From NCBI GenBank assembly GCA_963976875.1, contig CAXBML010000004.1, positions 62,001-126,000 of the forward strand: DNA of 64,000 bases, given 5' to 3'. The first letter of the stretch is position 1. Each line of letters starts with the position of its first letter. A program made the translations under genes and the position numbers. The notes under the pieces are model-generated. The model saw nothing but the letters and a program-made list of their open reading frames with translations. It did not search any database and was not told the origin of the DNA. The stretch is from Berkiella_A sp963976875. GTDB taxonomy: Bacteria; Pseudomonadota; Gammaproteobacteria; Berkiellales; Berkiellaceae. Below, in pieces: positions 27,820 through 36,639 of the stretch.

Positions 27820-28209
27820 ATGAATCAGACCTCCGACCAAGCCACGAAACAAATACTATTAGTCGAAAACAGTAATACAGCTAGATTAGTTATTACTCGT
27901 GATTTAAAAAAGCACGGGTACGAGGTTATATCAGTCGCCACAGGCAAAGAGGCCGTATCCATACTACAAGAACAACCATTTGATTTAATCATTATGGATG
28001 TATTTTTGCCAGAAATGAATGGTTATGAAGCCGTTGAACAGATCAGAGTGCTCAACAAAGATTTAGCTAACAAACCAATATTTGGATACACCTCCAGTAA
28101 CAGCGAATTCGATAGAAAACGTTGCCTAGAAGCAGGAATGAATGAATATATTATCAAATCCGAAAACAATCAAGATTTGATAGATTATATTCGGCAGTAC
28201 AATCTATAG
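27820..28209 (+). CDS. Single-domain response regulator (CheY-like receiver)
   Basis: The 129-residue product is a stand-alone receiver domain with no output domain. The phospho-acceptor aspartate is in LIIMDVFLPEMNGYEA (near residue 60) after beta strand 3. The conserved Thr/Ser is in FGYTSS and the lysine in IIKSEN, so phosphorylation seems possible. Partner kinase unknown. It ends two bases from the stop of the convergent helicase-like gene, leaving no room for a terminator. A TATAAT lies about 28 bases before the start, without a convincing -35. Confidence 0.9.
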   Translation: MNQTSDQATKQILLVENSNTARLVITRDLKKHGYEVISVATGKEAVSILQEQPFDLIIMDVFLPEMNGYEAVEQIRVLNKDLANKPIFGYTSSNSEFDRKRCLEAGMNEYIIKSENNQDLIDYIRQYNL

Positions 28210-28211
28210 AA

Positions 28212-30743
28212 TTATACGACTTCTGTTTTAACCTCTTTAAAATCATAGTCTTTTAGGAATTTTGCGATCTTCCCCGAAGGACTATGAGTCTTCGCATTTA
28301 ATATTGCCGGATCACCAAAAATCCAAAGAGCCTGCTTAGCTAACCCAAGTAAACGATAAAAGTATGCGTCGCCTTCATCGTAGATATGAGGCCGAGGAAT
28401 TTTTGCGGTATAGACGGGTGAAAAAATAATAAAATCTTTGGGCTCTGTTGGTAAATCTTCAAAGGTATGTACAGTGATATTTTCAAGCTCCAATAAACGC
28501 GCCAACAGCTGTTTTTGATGATAAAACGGCGTTATCACAGCAACCTCACGACTATTATTTAAATCATTTTGAATAAAACTCACAATTTTTTCAATTTCAG
28601 CCACATTCAACCCTAAATGCATATTGCCTAAAACAGGGACAAAATTAATACTAGGTCCATGGCTCTCAATGGGTTGACTTAAGCTTAACGAATTATGATG
28701 GTAATGCTCATTCCAATATTGGAACAAATCTTTATTTTTATTTTGAATTGTATTGAGCGCTAAATATGATGTTCTATATAGGCCGCAAGGCGATAAACTT
28801 TGAAATTCACTATTATTTTGTGCGACTTGGAATGCATTGGCTGAGCTCAGTAAGTGTCCCGATGCTTGTAAAAACTCAAGATCGGGTTCAGAAATATTTT
28901 GTTTGATTTTAAACAAATATTCATCCTCAAACTTTGGTAGAAGACAACGCCCCATACTCGCAATATTATCACCAAAAAATACAACCCTTTTCGCCTTAGA
29001 TAGTACGGGGAGTATCTCAACAGGCGACAACAAATGTGCTTCTTCAATGAACAAATAATCCATCTCTTGCTCATCTGACAATTCTGACAATTTTGAATTT
29101 TTATCAAATGGGCTTAAGATTTGTAAAGACCACGGCGTCATACAACTGATATTAGACGAGGGTGTTAATGTACTTTGCAGATTGAGTGCCTGCCAGTACA
29201 AAGAGCAAAGTTGCCAAACTTCTTGTTGTGTGGGCGCCAGTAACTCAAACAAACCCACCATATCAATATCTTCCGCTGCTTGTTTCTCACCGTGCGCGGC
29301 AGCCCATTTTTGCCAATTGGTTTTAGCACTTTGCAGACGGTTTGAGAAATCAACGGCCTTTATCCGTTTTTGGTCATTCTTAGCTTGTTTCACTTTAAGA
29401 CCACGAATATATTCTATTAACTGCTGCTCATATGGGACTTTAACGGGCTCGTTTTCTAGAGCCTTTTCTAAATATTGGCCTGCTTTTTTCTGCCTAAAAG
29501 ATTTCACAAAGGGCATGAGGCTAAAGCATTTTTGCAATATACCCTGACTTTTTTGTAACGCTTGCCACTGTGCGTGTATTTCTAAATATTTATGCCTATC
29601 ACTATCTGTTTTATCATCCTCTTCTGCTAAATTCGATAAAAAGATAGAGACATCATGGTAGTGCTCTATATTTTTTTTCTGTGCTTTAGCATAGATCCGC
29701 ATCAGATTTATTGCATTCAAATTATCTTCGTAAGCAAACATCATTTTCTGATGAATCACTTGCACAATTTGCTCAATATCTGTTAATTCTGGCTTTGATA
29801 GTATTTTTTGACAGTAACTGATAAATATATCTTGATCTAGAAATAAAGTATTATCAAAATAAGTCTGTTTAGGATTTCGGCTAAAAACCCCAATAGTTGG
29901 CGGAGGTTTATTACCGAGTGCTTGTGCTGTGAATTGATTGGCTAAAATTTTCTGAATGATTTTATGTGTATCGGTTCCAATAGGCGCTGTGATCGCTTGC
30001 AGACCGCCTTTTTTTAAGCTCAGTATAGATAATACTGACTGTAATTCTGTTGGGCTTAGCGCTTGTAGTGCATCAACTTGTGCGTGAACTAAGTGTGCAT
30101 AATCAAAATAGTTATCTTCATTAATATCCATTTTGGGCGTGTTATTTTCAAATCGTCCATAATTCTTTAGGACATTATTTTCAACTACGCTCTCCGCCAT
30201 TAAATCCGAAGTTTTGAAAATCAACCATTTTTCTTTATTGGCCAACCCCAAAGATTCAACTGTCTCTTGCAGATTACCATTAGACAAGGTGTCTAGTAGG
30301 CTTAAACAACCGGCTTGAAATTCATTAAAATCAGAAAAGCAATACGCTTGCTGTTTGTTAATACATTCATATCTTAAAAAGTCTTCATAGCAAGCAACGT
30401 GCTTAAAGTACAGTTGAGAGTCAGGTGAAAAATAGATGCCAGGAATCCATGGTAGTGTGGGTTCTGCTCTTAGCACCAAACGCCCTTGCTGGACTTGAGC
30501 GGGAATAAAAATAGGCAATAAAACCGCATGACCATCACTGCCATCTTGTAACATTAAAGCTAACCAGATTGATTCATTATCATCAATCTGGGAGCAGTCT
30601 ATTTTATTTTTTTTTGAGGGAGCAAGCGCATAATGCGGTAAAGAATCCAGAGTAAGATTAAGTTGATTAAATTGAGCGCGCCAACGTTGGCTTTGCCAAT
30701 AAGTTAACAAATCCACTTCATGCAGATTTTTATGCTCACTCAT
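28212..30743 (-). CDS. Degenerate superfamily 1 (Upf1/DNA2-like) helicase homologue
   Basis: The 843-residue protein keeps the layout of an SF1 helicase but with altered motifs. Around 250-262, ITAPIGTDTHKII aligns with ITGPPGTGKTxxI, so the Walker A lysine is replaced by Thr259. Walker B survives as YLFIEEAH (E567, E568), followed by VVFFGDN where SF1 enzymes have a GD motif. Near the end, VAVITPFYHQKQLL and TVHTFEDLPTEPKDFIIFSP resemble motifs IV-V, but the FQG element is lost. ATP-driven unwinding is therefore unlikely; a scaffold or nucleic-acid-binding role is more plausible. The N-terminal 230 residues are of unknown fold. It is convergent with the response regulator gene. Confidence 0.7.
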   Translation of the reverse strand: MSEHKNLHEVDLLTYWQSQRWRAQFNQLNLTLDSLPHYALAPSKKNKIDCSQIDDNESIWLALMLQDGSDGHAVLLPIFIPAQVQQGRLVLRAEPTLPWIPGIYFSPDSQLYFKHVACYEDFLRYECINKQQAYCFSDFNEFQAGCLSLLDTLSNGNLQETVESLGLANKEKWLIFKTSDLMAESVVENNVLKNYGRFENNTPKMDINEDNYFDYAHLVHAQVDALQALSPTELQSVLSILSLKKGGLQAITAPIGTDTHKIIQKILANQFTAQALGNKPPPTIGVFSRNPKQTYFDNTLFLDQDIFISYCQKILSKPELTDIEQIVQVIHQKMMFAYEDNLNAINLMRIYAKAQKKNIEHYHDVSIFLSNLAEEDDKTDSDRHKYLEIHAQWQALQKSQGILQKCFSLMPFVKSFRQKKAGQYLEKALENEPVKVPYEQQLIEYIRGLKVKQAKNDQKRIKAVDFSNRLQSAKTNWQKWAAAHGEKQAAEDIDMVGLFELLAPTQQEVWQLCSLYWQALNLQSTLTPSSNISCMTPWSLQILSPFDKNSKLSELSDEQEMDYLFIEEAHLLSPVEILPVLSKAKRVVFFGDNIASMGRCLLPKFEDEYLFKIKQNISEPDLEFLQASGHLLSSANAFQVAQNNSEFQSLSPCGLYRTSYLALNTIQNKNKDLFQYWNEHYHHNSLSLSQPIESHGPSINFVPVLGNMHLGLNVAEIEKIVSFIQNDLNNSREVAVITPFYHQKQLLARLLELENITVHTFEDLPTEPKDFIIFSPVYTAKIPRPHIYDEGDAYFYRLLGLAKQALWIFGDPAILNAKTHSPSGKIAKFLKDYDFKEVKTEVV

Positions 30744-30855
30744 GCCATATCTCCGTATCTCTCACTGTTCAAAAAAAGCCACGAATGGAATGGCTCGTGG
30801 ATTTAACTTAAGGATTGGGTATTCATTGAAAATTAACTGACCAACTCTTTAATAA

Positions 30856-31038
30856 CTAGAAATCTTCCCAAATATTTTTTTCATTGGCATCAACCGCTTT
30901 ATCTCTTTTCTCAAAAATAGCTTTATATTTTTCTACTTCTTTAACCCTACTCTCCGGCATTGTTTCACGGTTTTTATCAAACTCATGAAAAAAGGTATCA
31001 AACTCACTTTTATAGTTTTTGCTAACTTTTGATCCAAA
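30856..31038 (-). CDS. Small conserved-type protein downstream of nfuA
   Basis: This protein of about 60 residues is highly charged: MFGSKVSKNYKSEFDTFFHEFD, then KNIWEDF at the end. I choose the ATG at 31038 because AGGA lies 8 bases upstream and it starts just after the nfuA stop. In-frame starts at 31047 and 31092 exist, the latter overlapping nfuA. The pattern (GxxKVSKNY, HEFDK, EKYKxI, IWEDF) recalls a small uncharacterised family I associate with Coxiella and Legionella, from memory only. Function unknown. Confidence 0.65.
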   Translation of the reverse strand, partial: FGSKVSKNYKSEFDTFFHEFDKNRETMPESRVKEVEKYKAIFEKRDKAVDANEKNIWEDF

Positions 31039-31060
31039 CATATTTGCCATCCTAAACATA

Positions 31061-31669
31061 TTAGCGATAATAAGGGTTTTCACCTTCAGCATGATCCGTC
31101 ACATCTCTTACTGCAGTAATCTCAGGGAAATGTTGCTTAAGGCTTTTTTCGATTCCTTCTTTTAGTGTCACGTCAGCCATACCGCAACCTTGGCAACCAC
31201 CACCAAAACGTAGTACTACAACTATATCTTTTGTGATTTCCACAAGACTAACCATTCCACCATGACTGGCTAAATTTGGGTTAACCTCTGTCTGTAAGAT
31301 ATATTCGATGCGAGTACTTAAATCTGTGTCACCCTCTGGCTTAGGCCCTTTGAGATTAGGCGCAGTCACAGATAGGCTGCCGCCTAATTTATCCGTTACG
31401 TAATCAATTTTAGCATCTTCTAAATAACCAGCACTTGCCCTATCAATAAACAGGATAAATTTTTCCATTTCAATATGAAAATCCGTAGTACGTTCCTCGC
31501 CCTGCGGACAAAAACAAATGCCGATATCTGCAGTGGGCAAACCAGGTTGGTCCAGGAAGACACGAAGGTTCATACCGGAAACTTCTTCTTTTTCAATTAG
31601 ATAAGAAAAATGTGTTTTAGCAGCCTCTGTAATATTTATATTGGGCGCAGATACTTCAACTTCAGTCAT
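31061..31669 (-). CDS. nfuA: Fe/S biogenesis protein NfuA
   Basis: NfuA carries and delivers 4Fe-4S clusters to target enzymes, notably under oxidative stress. The 202 residues combine a degenerate A-type (IscA-like) N-terminal domain (about 10-105) with a C-terminal Nfu domain whose cluster-binding CxxC lies in GGGCQGCGMADVTLKEG. LeuC and possibly other cluster enzymes of the window are plausible clients. The two-domain layout is that of gammaproteobacterial NfuA. Confidence 0.95.
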   Translation of the reverse strand: MTEVEVSAPNINITEAAKTHFSYLIEKEEVSGMNLRVFLDQPGLPTADIGICFCPQGEERTTDFHIEMEKFILFIDRASAGYLEDAKIDYVTDKLGGSLSVTAPNLKGPKPEGDTDLSTRIEYILQTEVNPNLASHGGMVSLVEITKDIVVVLRFGGGCQGCGMADVTLKEGIEKSLKQHFPEITAVRDVTDHAEGENPYYR

Positions 31670-31790
31670 GCAAAATAATTCCCTAAAATTCGGTATGTTC
31701 TAAGCCAATATTGTACCTGCTTCCCCTTAAAATTTCATCTGTCACCTGACAAACCCGACAATAGTTTAGTTACCCGTGTTAATCTGGATA

Positions 31791-31957
31791 TATCATAATT
31801 ATTTGAGCGCATTAAATTGGGTGCCCCACAATTATTTGTACGCAGTAAATTGAGTGTCCCACAATTGTTAATTGGGTGCCTCATAATTATTAGGTGTCCC
31901 ACAATTATTTCTGAGTGCATATACCTGAGTGCCCCATAATTATTCTGTAATTATTAA
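31791..31957. repeat. Cluster of degenerate short repeats upstream of nfuA
   Basis: About six imperfect copies of a core like (A/G)GTGCCCCACAATTATT occur at irregular spacing (18-35 bases), often joined by AAATTG. The array sits in a 419-base gap between nfuA and a small plus-strand gene. No Cas gene or regular spacer pattern is present, so it is not CRISPR. Confidence 0.7.
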
Positions 31958-31984
31958 TTGTGACATGCAAAAATAGCGTACTTT

Positions 31985-31993
31985 TGTTATAAT
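31985..31993 (+). promoter_or_regulatory. Possible extended -10 promoter for the small-gene cluster
   Basis: TGTTATAAT (TG plus one base plus TATAAT) is a perfect extended -10 element. No good -35 is seen at 17 bases, which extended -10 promoters can lack. It would give a leader of about 90 bases before the gene at 32089. Confidence 0.4.
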
Positions 31994-32088
31994 TTTGGCC
32001 TGGATAGAGATAGATCCCAGCTGCAAAGCATAAAGATATCTCACTAACTATTGGATTGTAATTCTAATTGCACGGAGTAGAGTAAGTA

Positions 32089-32301
32089 ATGGCAGATCGC
32101 AATGTTTTAGATTTCCGCGCACAGGCAGAACAAATGCTCAATATTATCGAGTCTAGACTTGAAAGCCACCAAGAGCGCGCTGCTTTAGAGTTTCTTATCC
32201 TCAAGTTTAAAGCACTCTACGAACAGGGGGTTGCAAGTGGCCGCCTATACGAAAAGGAAGGCATTTACCCCTTCTCCGCCTTTGAAAAAGACGCTAAATA
32301 A
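32089..32301 (+). CDS. Small helical protein, unknown function
   Basis: The 70-residue product is mostly helical (about 8-55) with an ESRLESHQERAALEFLILKFKALYEQG core and a short aromatic tail. A GGAGTAGAG-type purine run precedes ATG. No known family comes to mind; the shape would suit a small dimeric coiled coil. Two further small genes follow on the same strand. Confidence 0.6.
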   Translation: MADRNVLDFRAQAEQMLNIIESRLESHQERAALEFLILKFKALYEQGVASGRLYEKEGIYPFSAFEKDAK

Positions 32302-32422
32302 CCTGTACCTACAGACTGATTTAAGTTAACTATTTGTTTTATATCATTTATTTATAATTTGTTGTCCGTGCAAGGTTATGTCATACTAAAAACATGGCGC
32401 ATATACATGGTTATAGAACAAA

Positions 32423-32674
32423 ATGGATGCAACACCAGAAACTCCACAAGAAAAAGCTTTAATCGCATATTGCAAGAAAGCAGAAAGAAATCAATTAGTT
32501 GCTGGCCTTTTATTGCAAAATAACGGCCTTTGTCCCGATGTTATTGCATTACCCTCTGACGCACTAATCAATCAGTTATCTGAAATTCCACACAAACCAA
32601 CAAAAGCTGAAAACCTAGACAATAAGTCAGCGGAAAAATCTGGCAAAGCAAAAACAGGGAAAAAAAAGCCCTAA
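32423..32674 (+). CDS. Small protein with lysine-rich tail, unknown function
   Basis: The 83-residue protein has a predicted helical first half (PQEKALIAYCKKAERNQLVAGLLL) and a disordered, lysine-rich C terminus. There is no clear ribosome site, which lowers confidence. No family is recognised. Confidence 0.45.
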   Translation: MDATPETPQEKALIAYCKKAERNQLVAGLLLQNNGLCPDVIALPSDALINQLSEIPHKPTKAENLDNKSAEKSGKAKTGKKKP

Positions 32675-32854
32675 GGCTTTAACTTTACAGCCTATTCATC
32701 CCAGGGCTCTTACCGCTTATCTGGCTTATCTTTAATAATTTCCCCTTATGGGGTAACCTACATGAAAATAAATGTGAGAAAAGCATTTACAGCACAAAAT
32801 TAAGTTGGTAGCATTACCAACAATGTCAACATATATTTTTGTAGGTACACTTTC

Positions 32855-33043
32855 ATGGCTAACCCATATTCAAACTCTACGATGTTCGCAAGCTCGAAAA
32901 AAACTGCGGCTAAAACAAGCACTCCTGACAGCATTGTCTTACCCGGAAATCTAACCCCTTTAATGATGACCGTAAATGCTCTACTTGATAGCGAAACACT
33001 ATCCTTAACTAATAATCACAGAACCAATAGACGCCCAAAATAA
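32855..33043 (+). CDS. Small Ser/Thr/Asn-rich protein, unknown function
   Basis: This possible 62-residue protein has AGGT about 9 bases before ATG and a terminator 20 bases after its stop, which supports expression. The sequence is polar with a short hydrophobic centre (LTPLMMTVNALLD) and no recognisable domain. Confidence 0.45.
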   Translation: MANPYSNSTMFASSKKTAAKTSTPDSIVLPGNLTPLMMTVNALLDSETLSLTNNHRTNRRPK

Positions 33044-33063
33044 AAATTGCTAGGGATCAAACC

Positions 33064-33106
33064 AAAAAATGGCGCTATTAATAAATAATAAAGCGCCATT
33101 TTTTTG
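33064..33106. terminator. Rho-independent terminator, bidirectional
   Basis: AAAAAATGGCGCT pairs with AGCGCCATTTTTTT across a short AT loop. T-runs follow the stem in both directions. It serves the plus-strand small gene ending at 33043 and the minus-strand bacteriocin-like gene ending at 33127. Confidence 0.85.
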
Positions 33107-33126
33107 CATGAAATTTATGGACTCGT

Positions 33127-33402
33127 TTATTCGCCAGAGTTTTCTGAAGAACCACCAAAACCCAAATATTGCCATATATGCTGACCAGTCGCGTCATAAA
33201 CAGCCCAAGCGGCAAAACCACCAATCCCCACAAGTGGCGCTAGACGACCCACAATGCCCCCAACAACAACACCAGCACACAACGAGCCAACGGCTAAAGT
33301 TTTTGATTCTGGACTTAAGCCACCACTCACCATATCTTTTATCTCAGTTAAAACATTGCCACCTGAAATCTGTGCTATTTCCCGCATGTCTAAATTGCGC
33401 AT
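33127..33402 (-). CDS. Double-glycine-leader bacteriocin-like peptide precursor
   Basis: The 91-residue product begins MRNLDMREIAQISGG, a textbook double-glycine leader (hydrophobic positions, E-I, then I-S-G-G). Leaders of this type are cut by the C39 peptidase domain of dedicated ABC exporters. Cleavage after residue 15 would release a peptide of about 76 residues. Its core is glycine-rich and membrane-active in character (VGSLCAGVVVGGIVGRLAPL), with GxxxG-like spacing and one cysteine, as in class II bacteriocins and microcins. AGGGAG lies 6 bases before ATG. It sits 14 bases after hutH and could be read from the hut transcript. No C39 transporter or immunity gene is recognisable in the window. 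Confidence 0.7.
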   Translation of the reverse strand: MRNLDMREIAQISGGNVLTEIKDMVSGGLSPESKTLAVGSLCAGVVVGGIVGRLAPLVGIGGFAAWAVYDATGQHIWQYLGFGGSSENSGE

Positions 33403-33416
33403 ATCTTGCTCCCTAT

Positions 33417-34967
33417 CTAATTAAATACATCTATTTTAGATTCTACATCAGCAGATAATTTAAAGCTCTCTGCCCAAAGCTGCTCTTTTATGGCCCTCAT
33501 ATCAGGCGCAAAAAATCGGTCTTTATCATAAAAAGGCACCTGTTTCCGCACCGTCTCATAACTTGTTCTTAATATACCTGCGGAAAGTTTTTCAGGTAAT
33601 AAGTCAATCCCTTGGCAGGCTGCCATTAACTCAATACTGATAATGTCAGCCACATTTTCAACCATGGTTAACAAACGATAAGCCGCTGTTGTTGCCATGC
33701 TGACATGATCCTCTTGATTACCTGAGGTGGGAATATTATCTACACTTGCAGGGTGCGCAAAAATTTTGTTCTCACTGCACAATGCTGCTGCAGTGACATG
33801 TGGCATCATATAACCTGAGTTCAATCCATTCTCTTGCATCAGAAAGTCTGGAAGCCCCGATAAAGAATGATCACAAAGTAAATTAATACGTCTTTCAGAT
33901 AAATTTCCTATCTCAGCAATCGCACAGGCTAAATTATCCGCAGCAAAGGCAATCGGCTCAGCATGAAAATTGCCACCCGACAGTATTTCTTGTGTCTCTG
34001 AAAAAATGAGTGGATTATCGGTCACGGCATTTATCTCGGTAGATAATGTCTTTGCACATTGTCGCATAACAGCCAAACAAGAGCCCATCACTTGTGGCTG
34101 ACAACGTATAGAATAAGGATCTTGCACACGCGCAGCTGAAATATCATTCTCAAATGGGTTATTCGTTAACGTCCTAAGCACTTTGGCAACCTGCTCTTGC
34201 TCAGGCAAGCGTCTAATGGCATGTATTTTTTCATCAAATGGCGTAGCAGATGATAAGCTAGCACACACCGATAAACTGCCTGCAATCATTGCGGCTTCAA
34301 ATACAATCTGGGTTAAATGTAGTGCATAGGCTAATATGGCAGTTGATACTTGGGTGCCATTTATCAATGCAAGACCTTCTTTAGGTTGTAACACAAGCCT
34401 ATCTAACTTTAAATACTCTAAGACTTGTGCCCCACTAATAGCCTGCTTACCATGCTGTGCTTCGCCCTCCCCAATCAACAATAAAGATAAATGTGCTAAC
34501 GGTGCCAAATCACCAGAGGCCCCCACGGAACCTTTGGCTGGAATCATGGGCAAAATATCAGCATGATACAACGCGGTAAGATACTGAATAATCTCCCAAC
34601 GTGTACCGGAATAACCCTGTGCTAAACTATTAATTTTAATAAATAAAATGGCCTTGGTAATGCCTGGGCTAAGCATCTCCCCTGTTCCCACAGCATGAGA
34701 CCGTAACAAATTATGCTGAAGTTCTATTAAATTATCCTCAGAAATAACTTTATGGGCCAGTTTACCAAAGCCCGTATTGACACCATAAATCACTTTGTTT
34801 TGCTTTAATAAATCATCTACCACTTTTCGAGATCGGTTGACTTGATCTTCAGTCGATTGATTTAATTGCATCTTGGGTGCCTGTTTGATGACTCGGCGTA
34901 ATTGGTTTAAGCTCACTTCGCCTGGAACTAATTCTATTGATGTCATTCTGGCTTCTCTGCTATTCAT
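33417..34967 (-). CDS. hutH: Histidine ammonia-lyase
   Basis: HutH removes ammonia from histidine to give urocanate. The 516-residue protein has the Ala-Ser-Gly triad that forms the MIO cofactor in GSVGASGDLAPLAHL, and the GSCLAVMRQC, SGGNFHAEPIAFAAD and SGNQEDHVSM segments typical of the family. It is the last of four overlapping hut genes, overlapping hutU by 8 bases. Confidence 0.97.
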   Translation of the reverse strand: MNSREARMTSIELVPGEVSLNQLRRVIKQAPKMQLNQSTEDQVNRSRKVVDDLLKQNKVIYGVNTGFGKLAHKVISEDNLIELQHNLLRSHAVGTGEMLSPGITKAILFIKINSLAQGYSGTRWEIIQYLTALYHADILPMIPAKGSVGASGDLAPLAHLSLLLIGEGEAQHGKQAISGAQVLEYLKLDRLVLQPKEGLALINGTQVSTAILAYALHLTQIVFEAAMIAGSLSVCASLSSATPFDEKIHAIRRLPEQEQVAKVLRTLTNNPFENDISAARVQDPYSIRCQPQVMGSCLAVMRQCAKTLSTEINAVTDNPLIFSETQEILSGGNFHAEPIAFAADNLACAIAEIGNLSERRINLLCDHSLSGLPDFLMQENGLNSGYMMPHVTAAALCSENKIFAHPASVDNIPTSGNQEDHVSMATTAAYRLLTMVENVADIISIELMAACQGIDLLPEKLSAGILRTSYETVRKQVPFYDKDRFFAPDMRAIKEQLWAESFKLSADVESKIDVFN

Positions 34968-36639
34968 AGTTGATCATGGGTAAATCTAGGTGTTGTTCTT
35001 TAGCACATTTTTTTGCAATATCATAACCGGCATCTGCATGACGCATGACACCCGTTGCAGGATCATTATTTAAAACACGCATTAATCGCTTAGTCGCCTC
35101 TTCCGTGCCATCCGCGACAATGACAAATCCCGCATGTTGCGAAAACCCCATTCCCACACCACCGCCGTGATGCAAGCTAACCCAGGTTGCACCACTGGCA
35201 CAATTTAATAACGCATTTAAAATTGGCCAATCAGATACAGCATCTGAACCATCTTGCATGGATTCAGTCTCACGATTAGGGCTAGCGACCGATCCAGAGT
35301 CTAAATGGTCCCGGCCGATTACCACCGGTGCTTTCAACACCCCTGATTTCACCATCTCATTAAAAGCCAACCCACAACGCGCTCTGTCTTTTAATCCAAT
35401 CCAACAAATTCGAGAAGGTAAGCCTTGAAATGGAATTTTTTCTCTTGCCATGTCCAACCAGCGATGCAAGTGTGGGTTATCTGGAATGAGTTCTTTTACT
35501 TTAGCATCTGTTTTATAAATATCTTCTGGATCACCCGATAATGCAGCCCATCTAAATGGTCCAATACCCTCGCAAAATAAAGGTCGAATATAAGCCGGCA
35601 CAAATCCGGGAAAGTCAAAGGCTTGGCTTTCGCCTACTTCAAAAGCCATTTGTCTTATATTATTTCCGTAATCAAACACTGGTATATCCAGCTTTTGAAA
35701 ACCCAACATAGCTTTTACCTGCACTGCCATTGATGTTTTAGCCTGTTGAACAACCTCAGCAGGATGGTCTTTTCGCATTGTCTGCCATTTTTCAAGAGAC
35801 CATCCTAAAGGGACATAACCATTCAATGGATCGTGTGCACTTGTTTGATCCGTCACCATATCCGGTTTCAGATCTTGCTCCAATATTTGAGGATAAATTT
35901 CGGCAGCATTGCCCAACAAACCAACTGAGATAGGTTGATTATTTTCAAGACTCGTTCTGATTAAAGCCATTGCCTCGTCTAAGCTAGAAGTTGTTTGATC
36001 TAGATACCCCATATCCAGACGTTTTTTTATTCTCTCTGGATCAATTTCAACCGCTAGCATAGAAGCACCCGCCATAACACAAGCCAAAGGTTGTGCGCCT
36101 CCCATGCCCCCTAGTCCCGCAGTTAATACCCAACGTTTGGTTAAATCTCCATTAAAATGTTGATTTGCAGCACTCATAAAAGTTTCATAAGTGCCTTGAA
36201 TGATGCCTTGACTACCAATATATATCCAGGAGCCAGCCGTCATTTGGCCATACATCATTAATCCTTTTTGATCTAGCTCATTAAAATGTTCCCAGTTCGC
36301 CCAATGCGGCACTAAATTTGAATTAGCAATTAAGACTCTAGGTGCATCTGAATGAGTCTGAAATACACCAACAGGCTTCCCAGATTGAACAAGCAGTGTT
36401 TGGTCATCTTCTAAACGCAATAAAGTTTCGACTATTTTGTCATAACAAGGCCAATCTCGAGCCGCTCGCCCAATACCGCCATATACAATCAAGTTTTTTG
36501 GATCTTCAGCGACCTGCGGATCCAAATTATTCATTAACATTCGCATCACCGCTTCTGTCTGCCAAGACTTAGCCGTTAACTGATTACCCGTTGGTGAGGA
36601 TATTTCCCTAGTTGAATCAAATCTAAGTGCTTTGCTCAT
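34960..36639 (-). CDS. hutU: Urocanate hydratase
   Basis: HutU converts urocanate to imidazolone propionate using tightly bound NAD. The 559-residue length is standard. TAGLGGMGGAQPLA and the C-terminal GRDHLDSGSVASPNRETESM and HHGGGVGMGFSQHAG segments are diagnostic. It overlaps hutI by 17 bases and hutH by 8, indicating one polycistronic message. Confidence 0.97.
   Translation of the reverse strand: MSKALRFDSTREISSPTGNQLTAKSWQTEAVMRMLMNNLDPQVAEDPKNLIVYGGIGRAARDWPCYDKIVETLLRLEDDQTLLVQSGKPVGVFQTHSDAPRVLIANSNLVPHWANWEHFNELDQKGLMMYGQMTAGSWIYIGSQGIIQGTYETFMSAANQHFNGDLTKRWVLTAGLGGMGGAQPLACVMAGASMLAVEIDPERIKKRLDMGYLDQTTSSLDEAMALIRTSLENNQPISVGLLGNAAEIYPQILEQDLKPDMVTDQTSAHDPLNGYVPLGWSLEKWQTMRKDHPAEVVQQAKTSMAVQVKAMLGFQKLDIPVFDYGNNIRQMAFEVGESQAFDFPGFVPAYIRPLFCEGIGPFRWAALSGDPEDIYKTDAKVKELIPDNPHLHRWLDMAREKIPFQGLPSRICWIGLKDRARCGLAFNEMVKSGVLKAPVVIGRDHLDSGSVASPNRETESMQDGSDAVSDWPILNALLNCASGATWVSLHHGGGVGMGFSQHAGFVIVADGTEEATKRLMRVLNNDPATGVMRHADAGYDIAKKCAKEQHLDLPMINYE

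Noticed and set aside
31735..31920. 61-codon open frame on the minus strand
   Set aside because: It is made of the short repeats in the intergenic region, and its peptide (NNCGTLNLL-like units) mirrors them. No ribosome site.
31791..31957. CRISPR array
   Set aside because: Repeats are degenerate and unevenly spaced, with no unique spacers and no cas genes.
33069..33458. 129-codon plus-strand frame over the bacteriocin-like gene
   Set aside because: It starts in the terminator and reads antisense to the leader peptide gene; composition is not protein-like.
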